Source: Lustribacter sp965277075
GTDB lineage: Bacteria; Vulcanimicrobiota; Vulcanimicrobiia; Vulcanimicrobiales; Vulcanimicrobiaceae
Direction of reading: 5' to 3'
Length of the DNA stretch: 64,000 bases
NCBI GenBank assembly: GCA_965277075.1
Contig: OZ255707.1
Coordinates: forward strand, 558,001-622,000
Each line of letters starts with the position of its first letter. The stretch's first letter is position 1. The position numbers were made by a program, and so were the translations under genes. Below are positions 32,583 to 40,104 of the stretch, piece after piece. Under the pieces are notes generated by a model. It was given only the letters and a program-made list of their open reading frames with translations, had not been told where the DNA came from and ran no database searches.

Positions 32583-33124
32583 GGCAGTGGAAATTGTTTC
32601 AGGTACGGGTAGTACTCGTCTTCGAGATCGACTTCGAACGTTTCCAGGAATCGGACGGTGGCCGTGTAGGAGATGATGGCGATCACCAGATCGATGAGGA
32701 TCTCGTCTCCGAACGCCGCTCGCAGCGTGTCGAACGCGTCTCTCGCTACGGCAAAACCGCTCGTCAAATCTCGCGCCGCTTGCAACGTCGCTCGCGTCAC
32801 CTCGTCGAATTGCGTCGGCCGGCCCGCCGACTCGTCGGCGATCGCCCGAATCTCGGCGGCAGTGACGCCGGCGCTCAAAGCGGCTTTGAGGTGATGCGCG
32901 TACTCGTAAGCACAGCGAGACGTAAAGCCGATTTGAACGAGCGCCAATTCGCGCATCCGGGGCGGAAGGTCGCTCTCGTCCCGGGTATACCGCGTAAGGT
33001 TACGAAAATGCGAAAGTGCGCGCGGACTCCCGGCCATGACCTTATGCAAATTGATACCACTCGAAAGCAAATGACGCTGGTCTGCGGGAATATCTTCAAC
33101 TTGGAGCATCGGTATGCGCGACAT
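32579..33124 (-). CDS. Carboxymuconolactone decarboxylase/AhpD-like protein
   Basis: The 181-residue all-helical protein has the family core RCAYEYAHHLKAALSAGVT. Only one cysteine occurs in the motif (CAYEYAHH), so an AhpD-type CxxC redox centre is absent. Such proteins act in aromatic ring-cleavage pathways or as peroxidase-like enzymes. It heads the leftward run with the solute-binding protein and a VOC protein, supporting an aromatic-compound pathway. Confidence 0.87.
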   Translation of the reverse strand: MSRIPMLQVEDIPADQRHLLSSGINLHKVMAGSPRALSHFRNLTRYTRDESDLPPRMRELALVQIGFTSRCAYEYAHHLKAALSAGVTAAEIRAIADESAGRPTQFDEVTRATLQAARDLTSGFAVARDAFDTLRAAFGDEILIDLVIAIISYTATVRFLETFEVDLEDEYYPYLKQFPLP

Positions 33125-33211
33125 TACTGAATTTTGCGTGCGGCTAGAGGCGACGCCTTCGCCGCGCGTTGGATCTTTGTCTTATCGTTCCGAAGGAGCA
33201 AGCAACACGCC

Positions 33212-34003
33212 ATGATCGTTCGAGACGAACCGGACGGTACAACGCTTCTCATCGGACAGACCGACCATTCGCGGCTCGTCGGACAATTCGGCGCCCATTG
33301 GGGCAACGAGATGTTTGCTCGTCCCGAGCCGTTCGATTCGATTGCCCGCGCCGCCGCATTTCACGATTTTGGCTGGCTTCGCTATGAAACGGCGCCCGCG
33401 TTCGACGTACCGAGCGGTGGAACGCCGAACTTTCGCGCAATTCCGAGCGACGAAAGTAAACTCGAAGAGTATCAGTGGTGTATCGATTGGTTCTTGGCAA
33501 AGGACCCCTATGCCGGCCATATCGTCGGGATGCACCGCACGGGTCTTTGGCGCGGACGCTACGGCGCGATCGCGCACCCGGAAGCGTTGACGCGTACGCA
33601 GCCGGATATCGTGGATGCGTTCGTCGCAAAACACGAAGCGCGGCGTACGCGTGAGCTGAGCGATCACGGTTGGGACGCGCAGCAGCTGCGAACGAACTAT
33701 CGACTGCTGCAAGTGTGGGATTTGCTGGGGCTCTACTTCGCCTGCCAGAATCCGTATAACGACTATATCGATCCGGTGCCGGTGACGTACGCGACGGCGG
33801 AAGGCGAAGGCGTGAAAATGACGCTGGCGCCGCTCGGCTCGCGTGCGGTGCGCTTCGATCCGTTCCCGTTCGACCGGCAGCCGTGTCACGTGCAACTAGC
33901 AGCGCACCGGCTCTCGCAGCAGACGTTTTCCGACGAAGCGTCGTTCCGCGCGGCATATTTCAAAGCGCCGCTCGAAATCTTGGATTTCGAGCTGATCCCC
34001 TAA
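33212..34003 (+). CDS. DUF3891-family protein
   Basis: The 263-residue soluble protein matches the DUF3891 pattern: QTDHSRLVGQFGAHWGN at the start, AAAFHDFGWLRYE with a conserved His-Asp pair, GGTPNFRAIP, and VGMHRTGLWRGRYG. The His/Asp-rich motifs look like an HD-type metal site, but the biochemical role is not known to me. GGAGCA precedes ATG 33212. Its TAA overlaps the ATG of the multicopper oxidase gene (TAATG). Confidence 0.85.
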   Translation: MIVRDEPDGTTLLIGQTDHSRLVGQFGAHWGNEMFARPEPFDSIARAAAFHDFGWLRYETAPAFDVPSGGTPNFRAIPSDESKLEEYQWCIDWFLAKDPYAGHIVGMHRTGLWRGRYGAIAHPEALTRTQPDIVDAFVAKHEARRTRELSDHGWDAQQLRTNYRLLQVWDLLGLYFACQNPYNDYIDPVPVTYATAEGEGVKMTLAPLGSRAVRFDPFPFDRQPCHVQLAAHRLSQQTFSDEASFRAAYFKAPLEILDFELIP

Positions 34004-35460
34004 TGCACGATCGCCGTGCGTTTCTCGGCGCGCTGAGTGCCGCGGCACTTGGCGCAACGAGTTCGGCGCTCGGCGCCGAAGAGCGAGCGGATCACGTCGT
34101 TCGCATCGAGCGGGCAACGCTCGAACTGGCGCCGGGGCGCCACGTGACGACCACGACGTACGGGGGAACATTTCCCGGGCCCCTTTTGCGATTGCGCGAA
34201 GGCCGACGAATCGTCGTCGATATTCACAACGACACCGACGTTCCGGAGCAGCTGCACTGGCATGGACAGTTTGTCCCGCCGGATGTCGACGGCGCCGCCG
34301 AAGAAGGCACGCCGTACATTCCGGCACGCGGGATGCGCCGGATCGCGTTGACGCCCAAACCGTCGGGGTTCCGCTTCTATCATACGCACGTTCGCGCCGG
34401 CGCCGATCTCCAGAAGGGTCAGTATACGGGCGAAGTCGGGCCGATATACATCGAACCGCGAGACGAGCCGGGCGCATACGACCGCGAAATATTTCTCACG
34501 CTCAAGGAATTCGAACCGGCGCTCAATCACGGCGGCGACATGGCGATGCATTTTCTCGCCGGTTCGCGCATCCCTGACCTCACGAGCCGTGGCGAACGTG
34601 CGATGCAACGCTCTCTGGCAGCCGGGATGCCGAAGGGGAACGAAGTCGGCTATGCGAGCTTCACGATCAACGGACGCATGCTGGGTCACGGCGAGCCGAT
34701 TCGCGTGAAACTGCGCGAGCGCGTTTTGCTGCACGTGCTCAATGGTAGCGCGACCGAGATTCGCAGTCTCGCTCTGCCGGGGCACACGTTTCGTGTCATC
34801 GCGCTCGACGGCAATCCCGTACCGACGCCGCGCAACGTTCCGGTCCTTTGGATCGGGACCGCAGAACGCGTGGATGCGATCGTCGAAATGAACGAGCCCG
34901 GCGTCTGGATTCTCGGCGATACGAGCGACGATGACCGTCGTCACGGCATGGGAATCGTCGTCGAATATGCGGGCAGCCGGGGCAACCCGCAATGGCGGCC
35001 GCCCCCGACTTCGACCTGGGATTACACGTGGTTCGGGGCGGCGAATGCGCAACGTGCCGAGCCGGACGAAACGATCGCGTTTCGCTTTGAGAAACGCAAC
35101 GCGGCCGACCGTGGCTTCAACGTATGGACGATCAACGGAAAGCCGTACGGCAACGGCGTTCCGCGCACGATGGACGACATGATTTCGAGTGCGCGTCTAC
35201 GCAAAGGGCGCCGCTACCGGATCGTGATGCGCAACGCGAGCGACGATATTCATCCGATTCACCTGCACCGGCATAGCTTCGAACTCACGCGCGTCGCGGG
35301 CAAAGTAACGGCGGGGATCGTGAAAGACGTCGTGATGCTCGGCGGCTATCAGGAAATGGAGATCGATTTCGTCGCCGACCACCCTGGGCGCACGCTGTTC
35401 CACTGCCACCAGCAGCTGCACATGGATTACGGATTCATGACGCTATTTGATTACGCTTAG
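34003..35460 (+). CDS. Multicopper oxidase, Tat-exported
   Basis: The 485-residue protein has a twin-arginine leader (MHDRRAFLGALSAAALGATS) and three cupredoxin domains. Copper-binding motifs are HWHGQF and FYHTHV in the first domain, and HPIHLHRHSFE plus LFHCHQQLHMDYGFM in the last. These give a type 1 site and a trinuclear cluster. Laccase-like oxidation of phenols or metal ions (Cu, Mn, Fe) is expected. It is translationally coupled to the DUF3891 gene and shares four bases with the convergent VOC gene. Confidence 0.94.
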   Translation: MHDRRAFLGALSAAALGATSSALGAEERADHVVRIERATLELAPGRHVTTTTYGGTFPGPLLRLREGRRIVVDIHNDTDVPEQLHWHGQFVPPDVDGAAEEGTPYIPARGMRRIALTPKPSGFRFYHTHVRAGADLQKGQYTGEVGPIYIEPRDEPGAYDREIFLTLKEFEPALNHGGDMAMHFLAGSRIPDLTSRGERAMQRSLAAGMPKGNEVGYASFTINGRMLGHGEPIRVKLRERVLLHVLNGSATEIRSLALPGHTFRVIALDGNPVPTPRNVPVLWIGTAERVDAIVEMNEPGVWILGDTSDDDRRHGMGIVVEYAGSRGNPQWRPPPTSTWDYTWFGAANAQRAEPDETIAFRFEKRNAADRGFNVWTINGKPYGNGVPRTMDDMISSARLRKGRRYRIVMRNASDDIHPIHLHRHSFELTRVAGKVTAGIVKDVVMLGGYQEMEIDFVADHPGRTLFHCHQQLHMDYGFMTLFDYA

Positions 35461-35867
35461 CGGGCTGCGAGTCCGCGCTGTTCGTAGACGCCCATGACGT
35501 TGCCGCCACAATCCGCAAACCAGGCTGTGATTTCGCCGGCGGCGGGATCGATCGGCTTGACGATGCGACCGCCGGCGGCAACGATCGAGTCGCACGTCGC
35601 CGCGGCGTCAGCCACCATAATCGAGATAATGAGCCCGGCTTCCGTGGCGGCCTTGCGACCGGAAACGAACATCCCGCTGACCTGACCGACCGTATCGTCG
35701 AATGACAGCGAACCATCATCGTGTGTCCGCAACGACCAGCCGAAAACTCGATGGTAGAAATCGGCGGACTGCTCAGCATCGGTCGCGGGAATCTCGATGT
35801 AGCAGATCTTTCCGTTCGCGTATTGAGGCTCGGTTATCGACGGCAGAAGCGTCATATCGTCCGGCAT
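35457..35867 (-). CDS. VOC-family protein (glyoxalase-like, PhnB/YdfO type)
   Basis: The protein has the single-domain VOC pattern GKICYIEIPATDAEQSADFY, HRVFGWSLRTHDDGSLSF, and WFADCGGNVMGVYEQ. The last motif is typical of VOC proteins described as lactoylglutathione-lyase-like, but active-site residues are not complete. ATG 35867 was chosen; GTG 35876 would add three residues. The stop overlaps that of the multicopper oxidase (TTAG). Confidence 0.85.
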   Translation of the reverse strand: MPDDMTLLPSITEPQYANGKICYIEIPATDAEQSADFYHRVFGWSLRTHDDGSLSFDDTVGQVSGMFVSGRKAATEAGLIISIMVADAAATCDSIVAAGGRIVKPIDPAAGEITAWFADCGGNVMGVYEQRGLAAR

Positions 35868-35876
35868 CGGCGTCAC

Positions 35877-36327
35877 CCGTAGGTCGTCGCTTGGGGAAAG
35901 CCTATTTGCGGCCGTTTTGCCACGCGACCTGCAGGTATATTGTCACGGTGGTTGTTGCAGATATAGCAGATAGCAGGTAAGATCAATATTATGCCGCGCA
36001 AAGGTCTGGAAGTCATCGACGCGGATCGACCGGGATGCCCGTTTGGCCAGCTTTCGGGGAGCAGCGGCGGCGAACTCCCAATAGCGGGTCGCGCGGTTTG
36101 GGGTCAAAAACATTGCTTACTTGTTTGCTGCTATTTCATACCACTGGCTGCAAGCGTGAGTGACGACTACTTCGTCGTGCAGGCCGCGCCTGCAGCGCTG
36201 CACCAAGCGAATCAAGTAAGCATGGTGCCCTCTCCTGAATATCACATAATGTAGATTTCATGATATTGCTTTTATCGTGGAGGTCCGCTCCACGTGCGGA
36301 GCGCCAAAAACCGTGTTCTCAATGCAT
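35877..36327. other. Intergenic, lower-GC region without a recognisable gene
   Basis: This stretch has lower GC content and codon use unlike its neighbours. A frame of 87 codons (35991-36254) is present but has no recognisable motif, so I do not call it a gene. It holds the imperfect inverted repeat ATATCA...TGATAT (about 36239-36265) and the hairpin GTGGAG-GTCCG-CTCCAC (36277-36293). Together with the toxin-antitoxin pair that follows, this suggests a horizontally acquired patch. Confidence 0.5.
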
Positions 36328-36353
36328 TCTGGTCAGACTGACTAGATTATGAT
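36328..36353 (+). promoter_or_regulatory. Operator and -10 element of the toxin-antitoxin operon
   Basis: TCTGGTCA-GAC-TGACTAGA is an inverted repeat of eight bases matching at seven positions (36328-36346). It is followed immediately by a TATGAT -10 element (36348-36353), 11 bases before the antitoxin ATG. Phd/YefM antitoxins normally repress their own operon by binding such a palindrome. Confidence 0.5.
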
Positions 36354-36364
36354 AAACTCGAGCA

Positions 36365-36622
36365 ATGACGTCCACATGGCAAGTACAGGAAGCGAAGGCC
36401 GCTCTCAGCACACTCATCCGGTCCGCGGAGACCGACGGCCCGCAGACGATCACGCGTAACGGCAAAACGGTAGCCGTCGTTCTATCACACGCTGACTTCG
36501 AGATCCTTGCCCGGGCACGAAACGCACGACTCGGATCGATCATCGACTTCTTCGAGTCCTGGCCGAAACTCGAGTTATCGCAACGCGACAATCAAGACCG
36601 CGGCCGCGAGGTCGACTTCTAA
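36365..36622 (+). CDS. Type II antitoxin, Phd/YefM family
   Basis: The 85-residue protein shows the Phd/YefM DNA-binding fold: TWQVQEAKAALSTLIRSA, the beta hairpin GPQTITRNGKTVAVVLSHAD and the following helix DFEILARA. The C-terminal part (FESWPKLELSQRDNQDRGRE) is the expected toxin-binding tail. Its stop TAA overlaps the apparent start of the VapC toxin. Confidence 0.93.
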   Translation: MTSTWQVQEAKAALSTLIRSAETDGPQTITRNGKTVAVVLSHADFEILARARNARLGSIIDFFESWPKLELSQRDNQDRGREVDF

Positions 36623-37155
36623 TAAATCGGCGCGCAACGCCGGACGAGCTCATCGCCGGAACGACGCCCTTTCTCGTCGATACCAACGTCATAAGCCATC
36701 TGATTCGTCGAAAAGGCGAAATCGATCCCGGCGTAAGACGCTTCTTTGAACGAGTCTCCGAAGACCGAATGTATCTCACGACGATCACGATCGGCGAAAT
36801 CGAAAAAGGGATCGACCTCATCCCCTGGCCGGATGCTCCGAACGAGCGCGAAGAGCGATATCGGCTCCAGGCACAACTCGAGCAAAAACTCGAAGCGCTA
36901 TGTGACCGTTTTGAGAAACGTATCGTGAGCATTAACATACGCGTTGCGCGGCAATGGGGCCGGTTCCACGCAGAGCGACAACGCGAAGGGCGCAAAACGC
37001 CGGTCGTGGATACGATGATCGCAGCGTGCGCTCAGGTTCACCATCTTGCAGTCGCCACCGCCGATAGCGACTTTGCCGCCTTCGGATCAGCTCTGACCGT
37101 CTATAACCCGCGTACGCACGAACTTTTCGGCCACGCTTCGATCGCCGACATTTAG
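36622..37155 (+). CDS. VapC-type PIN-domain toxin RNase; start codon non-canonical
   Basis: PIN toxins cleave tRNA or rRNA when the antitoxin is lost. All acidic residues are visible: FLVDTNVIS (first Asp), TIGEIEKG (Glu), PVVDTMIAA (Asp) and ATADSDF (Asp). The first regular in-frame start is ATG 36769, which would delete the essential first Asp. Upstream there is no ATG, GTG or TTG; the ATA at 36622 overlaps the antitoxin TAA (TAATA) and is the best candidate. Either the ATA start is real, or the toxin is silent, or a base is wrong. Confidence 0.88.
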   Translation: MNRRATPDELIAGTTPFLVDTNVISHLIRRKGEIDPGVRRFFERVSEDRMYLTTITIGEIEKGIDLIPWPDAPNEREERYRLQAQLEQKLEALCDRFEKRIVSINIRVARQWGRFHAERQREGRKTPVVDTMIAACAQVHHLAVATADSDFAAFGSALTVYNPRTHELFGHASIADI

Positions 37156-37192
37156 GCGATTCGGTCGGGGACCATTTGGGGACGCAATCGGC

Positions 37193-37981
37193 ATGGATGC
37201 TGCTATTAGCCGCGCTGTTATGGCGCTCACGCTCGGCCAGGATTCTCAGCGCCATTTCGACCTCGCTGCGAAGCGTATTCAAGAGTCTCTGCTCGCCGTG
37301 TCGATACCGGCCATGCCGGGTTTCGATCTGGGCGTTCGCGCCGAACCGGCACGGCTCGTCGGCGGCGATTACATCGATCTCTATCCCGCCGGCGACAAGC
37401 TCGTTTTCGCGTTGGGCGACGCGTCCGGTAAGTCGTTGGCCGCGGCGCTGACGGCACTGATGCTTCGCTATCTCGTCCGCGGACTCGTGACCGCGCGGGG
37501 CACAACCGATCTCAGTGGGCAGCTCGGCCATATCAACCGCGTCGTGTCCGAGGATCTCACGGACGGCGCGTTCATCACCTTTATCTTAGGCGTCATCGAC
37601 GGAGCGGCGGGTACGCTTCGCACCGCCAACGCCGGCCACGAGCCGCCGCTCGTGCTTCGCGCGGAAAGCGCTCGGGTGACGACGATCGACGCGCACGGCA
37701 TGGTGCTCGGAATCGATGTCTCCGCAACCTTCAACGAAACCGAATGCGAACTGGCGCCGGGCGATATCGTCGTCATCTATACCGACGGTCTCACGGAAGC
37801 GACCAACGAGCGCGGCGAGATGTACACGATCGAGCGACTCTGCGAGGACATCGTGCGCAATCGCGATCTCAATGCGGCGGAGCTTGCCAATACGATTTTT
37901 GAAACCGTGCGCGAATTTGCGACGGGTGAACTCAAAGATGACGCAACGATCCTCGTCATCAAGCGCAGCGGCCTCGCTTAG
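37193..37981 (+). CDS. SpoIIE/RsbU-type PP2C protein phosphatase
   Basis: The 262-residue protein is a stand-alone phosphatase domain. Typical motifs are RLVGGDYIDLYPAGDKLVFA, LGDASGKSLAAALTALM, TANAGHEPPLVL, IVVIYTDGLTEATN and KDDATILVI, giving the metal-binding aspartates. It should dephosphorylate a STAS antagonist such as that at 15000-15377 and so activate an alternative sigma factor; no anti-sigma kinase is in the window. The N-terminus has no separate sensor domain. Confidence 0.93.
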   Translation: MDAAISRAVMALTLGQDSQRHFDLAAKRIQESLLAVSIPAMPGFDLGVRAEPARLVGGDYIDLYPAGDKLVFALGDASGKSLAAALTALMLRYLVRGLVTARGTTDLSGQLGHINRVVSEDLTDGAFITFILGVIDGAAGTLRTANAGHEPPLVLRAESARVTTIDAHGMVLGIDVSATFNETECELAPGDIVVIYTDGLTEATNERGEMYTIERLCEDIVRNRDLNAAELANTIFETVREFATGELKDDATILVIKRSGLA

Positions 37982-38190
37982 CGCTTCTTCTTTAAGAGAT
38001 TGTCGAGTTCGTCGTCCAGCTTACGGCTGTCGAACTTCAACACGGTCGCCCGCTTCCTGCGCACCGGCATACGCCGTTTCACTGCGCTCGCGACGTTCCC
38101 GAAGGAAACTCCTCGCACGCGCGAACGGACGATCAGCGCCACGATCACGACCATCGCCGCAATGGGCAAAACTTCGCCGAGAAGCTTCAC
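37978..38190 (-). CDS. Small single-pass membrane protein
   Basis: The 70-residue protein has one N-terminal membrane helix (GEVLPIAAMVVIVALIV) followed by a strongly basic segment (RRMPVRRKRA) and a charged helical tail ending in KKKR. No family is recognised. Its stop overlaps the stop of the convergent phosphatase gene (TTAG). Confidence 0.55.
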   Translation of the reverse strand: MKLLGEVLPIAAMVVIVALIVRSRVRGVSFGNVASAVKRRMPVRRKRATVLKFDSRKLDDELDNLLKKKR

Positions 38191-38246
38191 GTTGATACTC
38201 TTCCGCCAACGCCGCAGATGTCATGCGTCGCTGCGCTGTCGAGGCG

Positions 38247-38487
38247 TCAAGCCAGCATGACCTCTTCGTAGGCAACCGGTCGCGCGATCATCTTGAATTT
38301 TGCCGCAGCCGCGAGTTGCGGCTCGATGTTCGTCCGCTCCGCCCGCTCCGCAAACACGGGTTTCACGATGGCAGACGCCCGGGATCGCCCGCACGTCGTC
38401 TTTGGCCGCTGTCGCGAACGGTTCGACGATATAGGCCACCGGCAAACCAACCTTAACGATTGTAACCTTTATTGGACAGGAGTGCAA
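38247..38487 (-). pseudogene. Apparent frameshifted remnant
   Basis: On the minus strand one frame reads VTIVKVGLPVAYIVEPFATA and continues to DDVRAIPG. The next frame then carries ASAIVKPVFAERAERTN and QLAAAAKFKMIARPVAYEEV up to a stop at 38247. Each half looks protein-like only on its own side of a point near 38380, as expected for a single-base frameshift in a short gene or in the end of a decayed one. I do not recognise the family. The remaining bases of the gap up to 38505 hold nothing else clear. Confidence 0.4.
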
Positions 38488-38505
38488 TAAAGAAACTTCT
38501 TTCCA

Positions 38506-39210
38506 ATGTCAACCCAGTGGGGGGCGGTAGGCGAAGCGCGCGTGCGGCACAACCAAAATGCAATGGTAATGCGCCGGGCGCATCCCGAGGCAACGGAACG
38601 CGCGACCGCGAGCCTGCAATCCGGCCGTGTTGCGCAAAAGGCCCGGACGCGCAAAGCACTCGTCGACGCAGCGCTCGCGTTCGTGCGGGACGGACGTGAT
38701 TTTTCGGTTGCGGACGTGGCCGACGCGGCGCTCGTCGGACGCGCGACGGCGTATTGTTATTTTAAAACGAAAGAGTCGCTGCGCGCGCAGGCGGTGTTGA
38801 CGTTTGTAGCGAGCACCGACTTTCCGTCCTTCGATGAAGTGTTCCGACGAACGCCCGGTGCAGCGGCGCGCGTGCAGGCCGTCGTCGATGCAAGTGACGC
38901 GTCGATTCGGTTGCACGAAAAGCAATATCGTGCGCTCTTGCGGTCGTCGCTCGATGACGGAGAGCGACCAAAACTTCCACGTCGCCCCGCCAATCGCAAA
39001 CAATGGTTGACCGAGGCGCTCGAACCGATGCGGACTACGCTAGATCGCGCTTCGTTCGAGCGCCTCGTGGGTGCGTTGAGCCTCTGCGTCGGCATCGAAG
39101 CGCACGTTACGTTGCGCGACGTTTGCGGTTTTAGCGCGACCGAAGCGCGCACGATCAAAACGTGGGCGGCAGCGGCGCTGATCGAGGCGGCATCCGCGCC
39201 GACGTCATGA
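38506..39210 (+). CDS. TetR-family transcriptional regulator
   Basis: The DNA-binding domain is near residues 45-95 (KARTRKALVDAALAFVRDG, FSVADVADAALVGRATAYCY), and the C-terminal ligand domain is all-helical. The first 40 residues before the helix-turn-helix are longer than usual, so an internal start (ATG near 38560) is possible. The target genes cannot be read from the sequence. The last six bases overlap the convergent ribokinase gene in the palindrome TCATGA. Confidence 0.9.
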   Translation: MSTQWGAVGEARVRHNQNAMVMRRAHPEATERATASLQSGRVAQKARTRKALVDAALAFVRDGRDFSVADVADAALVGRATAYCYFKTKESLRAQAVLTFVASTDFPSFDEVFRRTPGAAARVQAVVDASDASIRLHEKQYRALLRSSLDDGERPKLPRRPANRKQWLTEALEPMRTTLDRASFERLVGALSLCVGIEAHVTLRDVCGFSATEARTIKTWAAAALIEAASAPTS

Positions 39211-40092
39211 ACGCGCGTAGGAGGTCTGGGTCCCGCGCCGAGTGACGGAATCCGCCGCGTATGGAACGGCGACGTCGATTGCCGCGCGAATGTCTTTCCC
39301 GCCGGCCAGAGCGTCGACAAAACTCCCGACGAATGCGTCGCCGGCGCCGGTCGTATCGACGGCGTCGACGATGACGCCCGCGACGTGATAGACGGCGTGC
39401 GCATCGACGAGTAACGCGCCGTCGGCACCGAGCGTCACGATGACGCACGCGGTACCGCGTGCGACGAGCTCGCGTGCGGCCCGGACGGCGTCGTCGCGTG
39501 TCGTTACCGGCATATCAGCGAGGAAGGCGAGTTCCGTCTGGTTCGGCACGAGAACGTCGACGGCGCGTAAAACCGCCGGGTCGAGCGCAGCGGCAGGCGC
39601 CGGATTGAGGACCACTCGCAGCCCGCGCCTGACACCAAGCTCGACCGCCGCGTAAACGGTCGGCAAGGGTACTTCGAGCTGCACGACGAGCACGTTGCAC
39701 AACGCGACGTCGTCCTCGGCGGCGAGGATATCGGCCGGGGCGAGCGCGTCGTTTGCACCGCGTACGATCAAGATTCGATTCTCGCCGTTCGGCTCGACGA
39801 AAATCGGCGCCACGCCGCTCGCGACGCCGGTGACGACGCGAACGTGACCGTAATTTATCCCGCGAGCGCGGAAATTCGCGAGAGCCGCTTCGCCGAACGC
39901 GTCGTCGCCGACGCAGCCGACCATCAGCACCTCGCTCCCGAGCAACGCCGCCGCGACGGCTTGGTTCGCGCCCTTCCCTCCGCACGCGATCGCAAAGCTT
40001 GGGGCGTCGAGCGTCTCGCCACGTTTCGGCATGCGCGTGACATAGGTGACGAGGTCGGTCATGATGCTACCGACGACGGCAATCCGTCCCAG
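39205..40092 (-). CDS. rbsK: Ribokinase-type PfkB carbohydrate kinase; probable CTG start
   Basis: Ribokinase phosphorylates ribose. Typical motifs are GGKGANQAVAAALLG, PNGENRILIVRGAN, NPAPA, PNQTELAFL and the catalytic DTTGAGDAFVGSF. The conserved N-terminus GRIAVVGSIMTDLVTYV begins before the first ATG (40062). Between the stop of the upstream gene and this motif there is no ATG, GTG or TTG, but CTG at 40092 stands six bases after a perfect GGAGG Shine-Dalgarno sequence. It is the last gene of a leftward operon with adenosine deaminase and carbonic anhydrase. Confidence 0.92.
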   Translation of the reverse strand: MGRIAVVGSIMTDLVTYVTRMPKRGETLDAPSFAIACGGKGANQAVAAALLGSEVLMVGCVGDDAFGEAALANFRARGINYGHVRVVTGVASGVAPIFVEPNGENRILIVRGANDALAPADILAAEDDVALCNVLVVQLEVPLPTVYAAVELGVRRGLRVVLNPAPAAALDPAVLRAVDVLVPNQTELAFLADMPVTTRDDAVRAARELVARGTACVIVTLGADGALLVDAHAVYHVAGVIVDAVDTTGAGDAFVGSFVDALAGGKDIRAAIDVAVPYAADSVTRRGTQTSYARS

Positions 40093-40104
40093 TTCAGTCC
40101 TCCG

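Noticed and set aside
35991..36254. Possible 87-residue protein before the toxin-antitoxin pair
   Set aside because: No motif, no convincing ribosome-binding site and atypical composition; could be real but cannot be supported.
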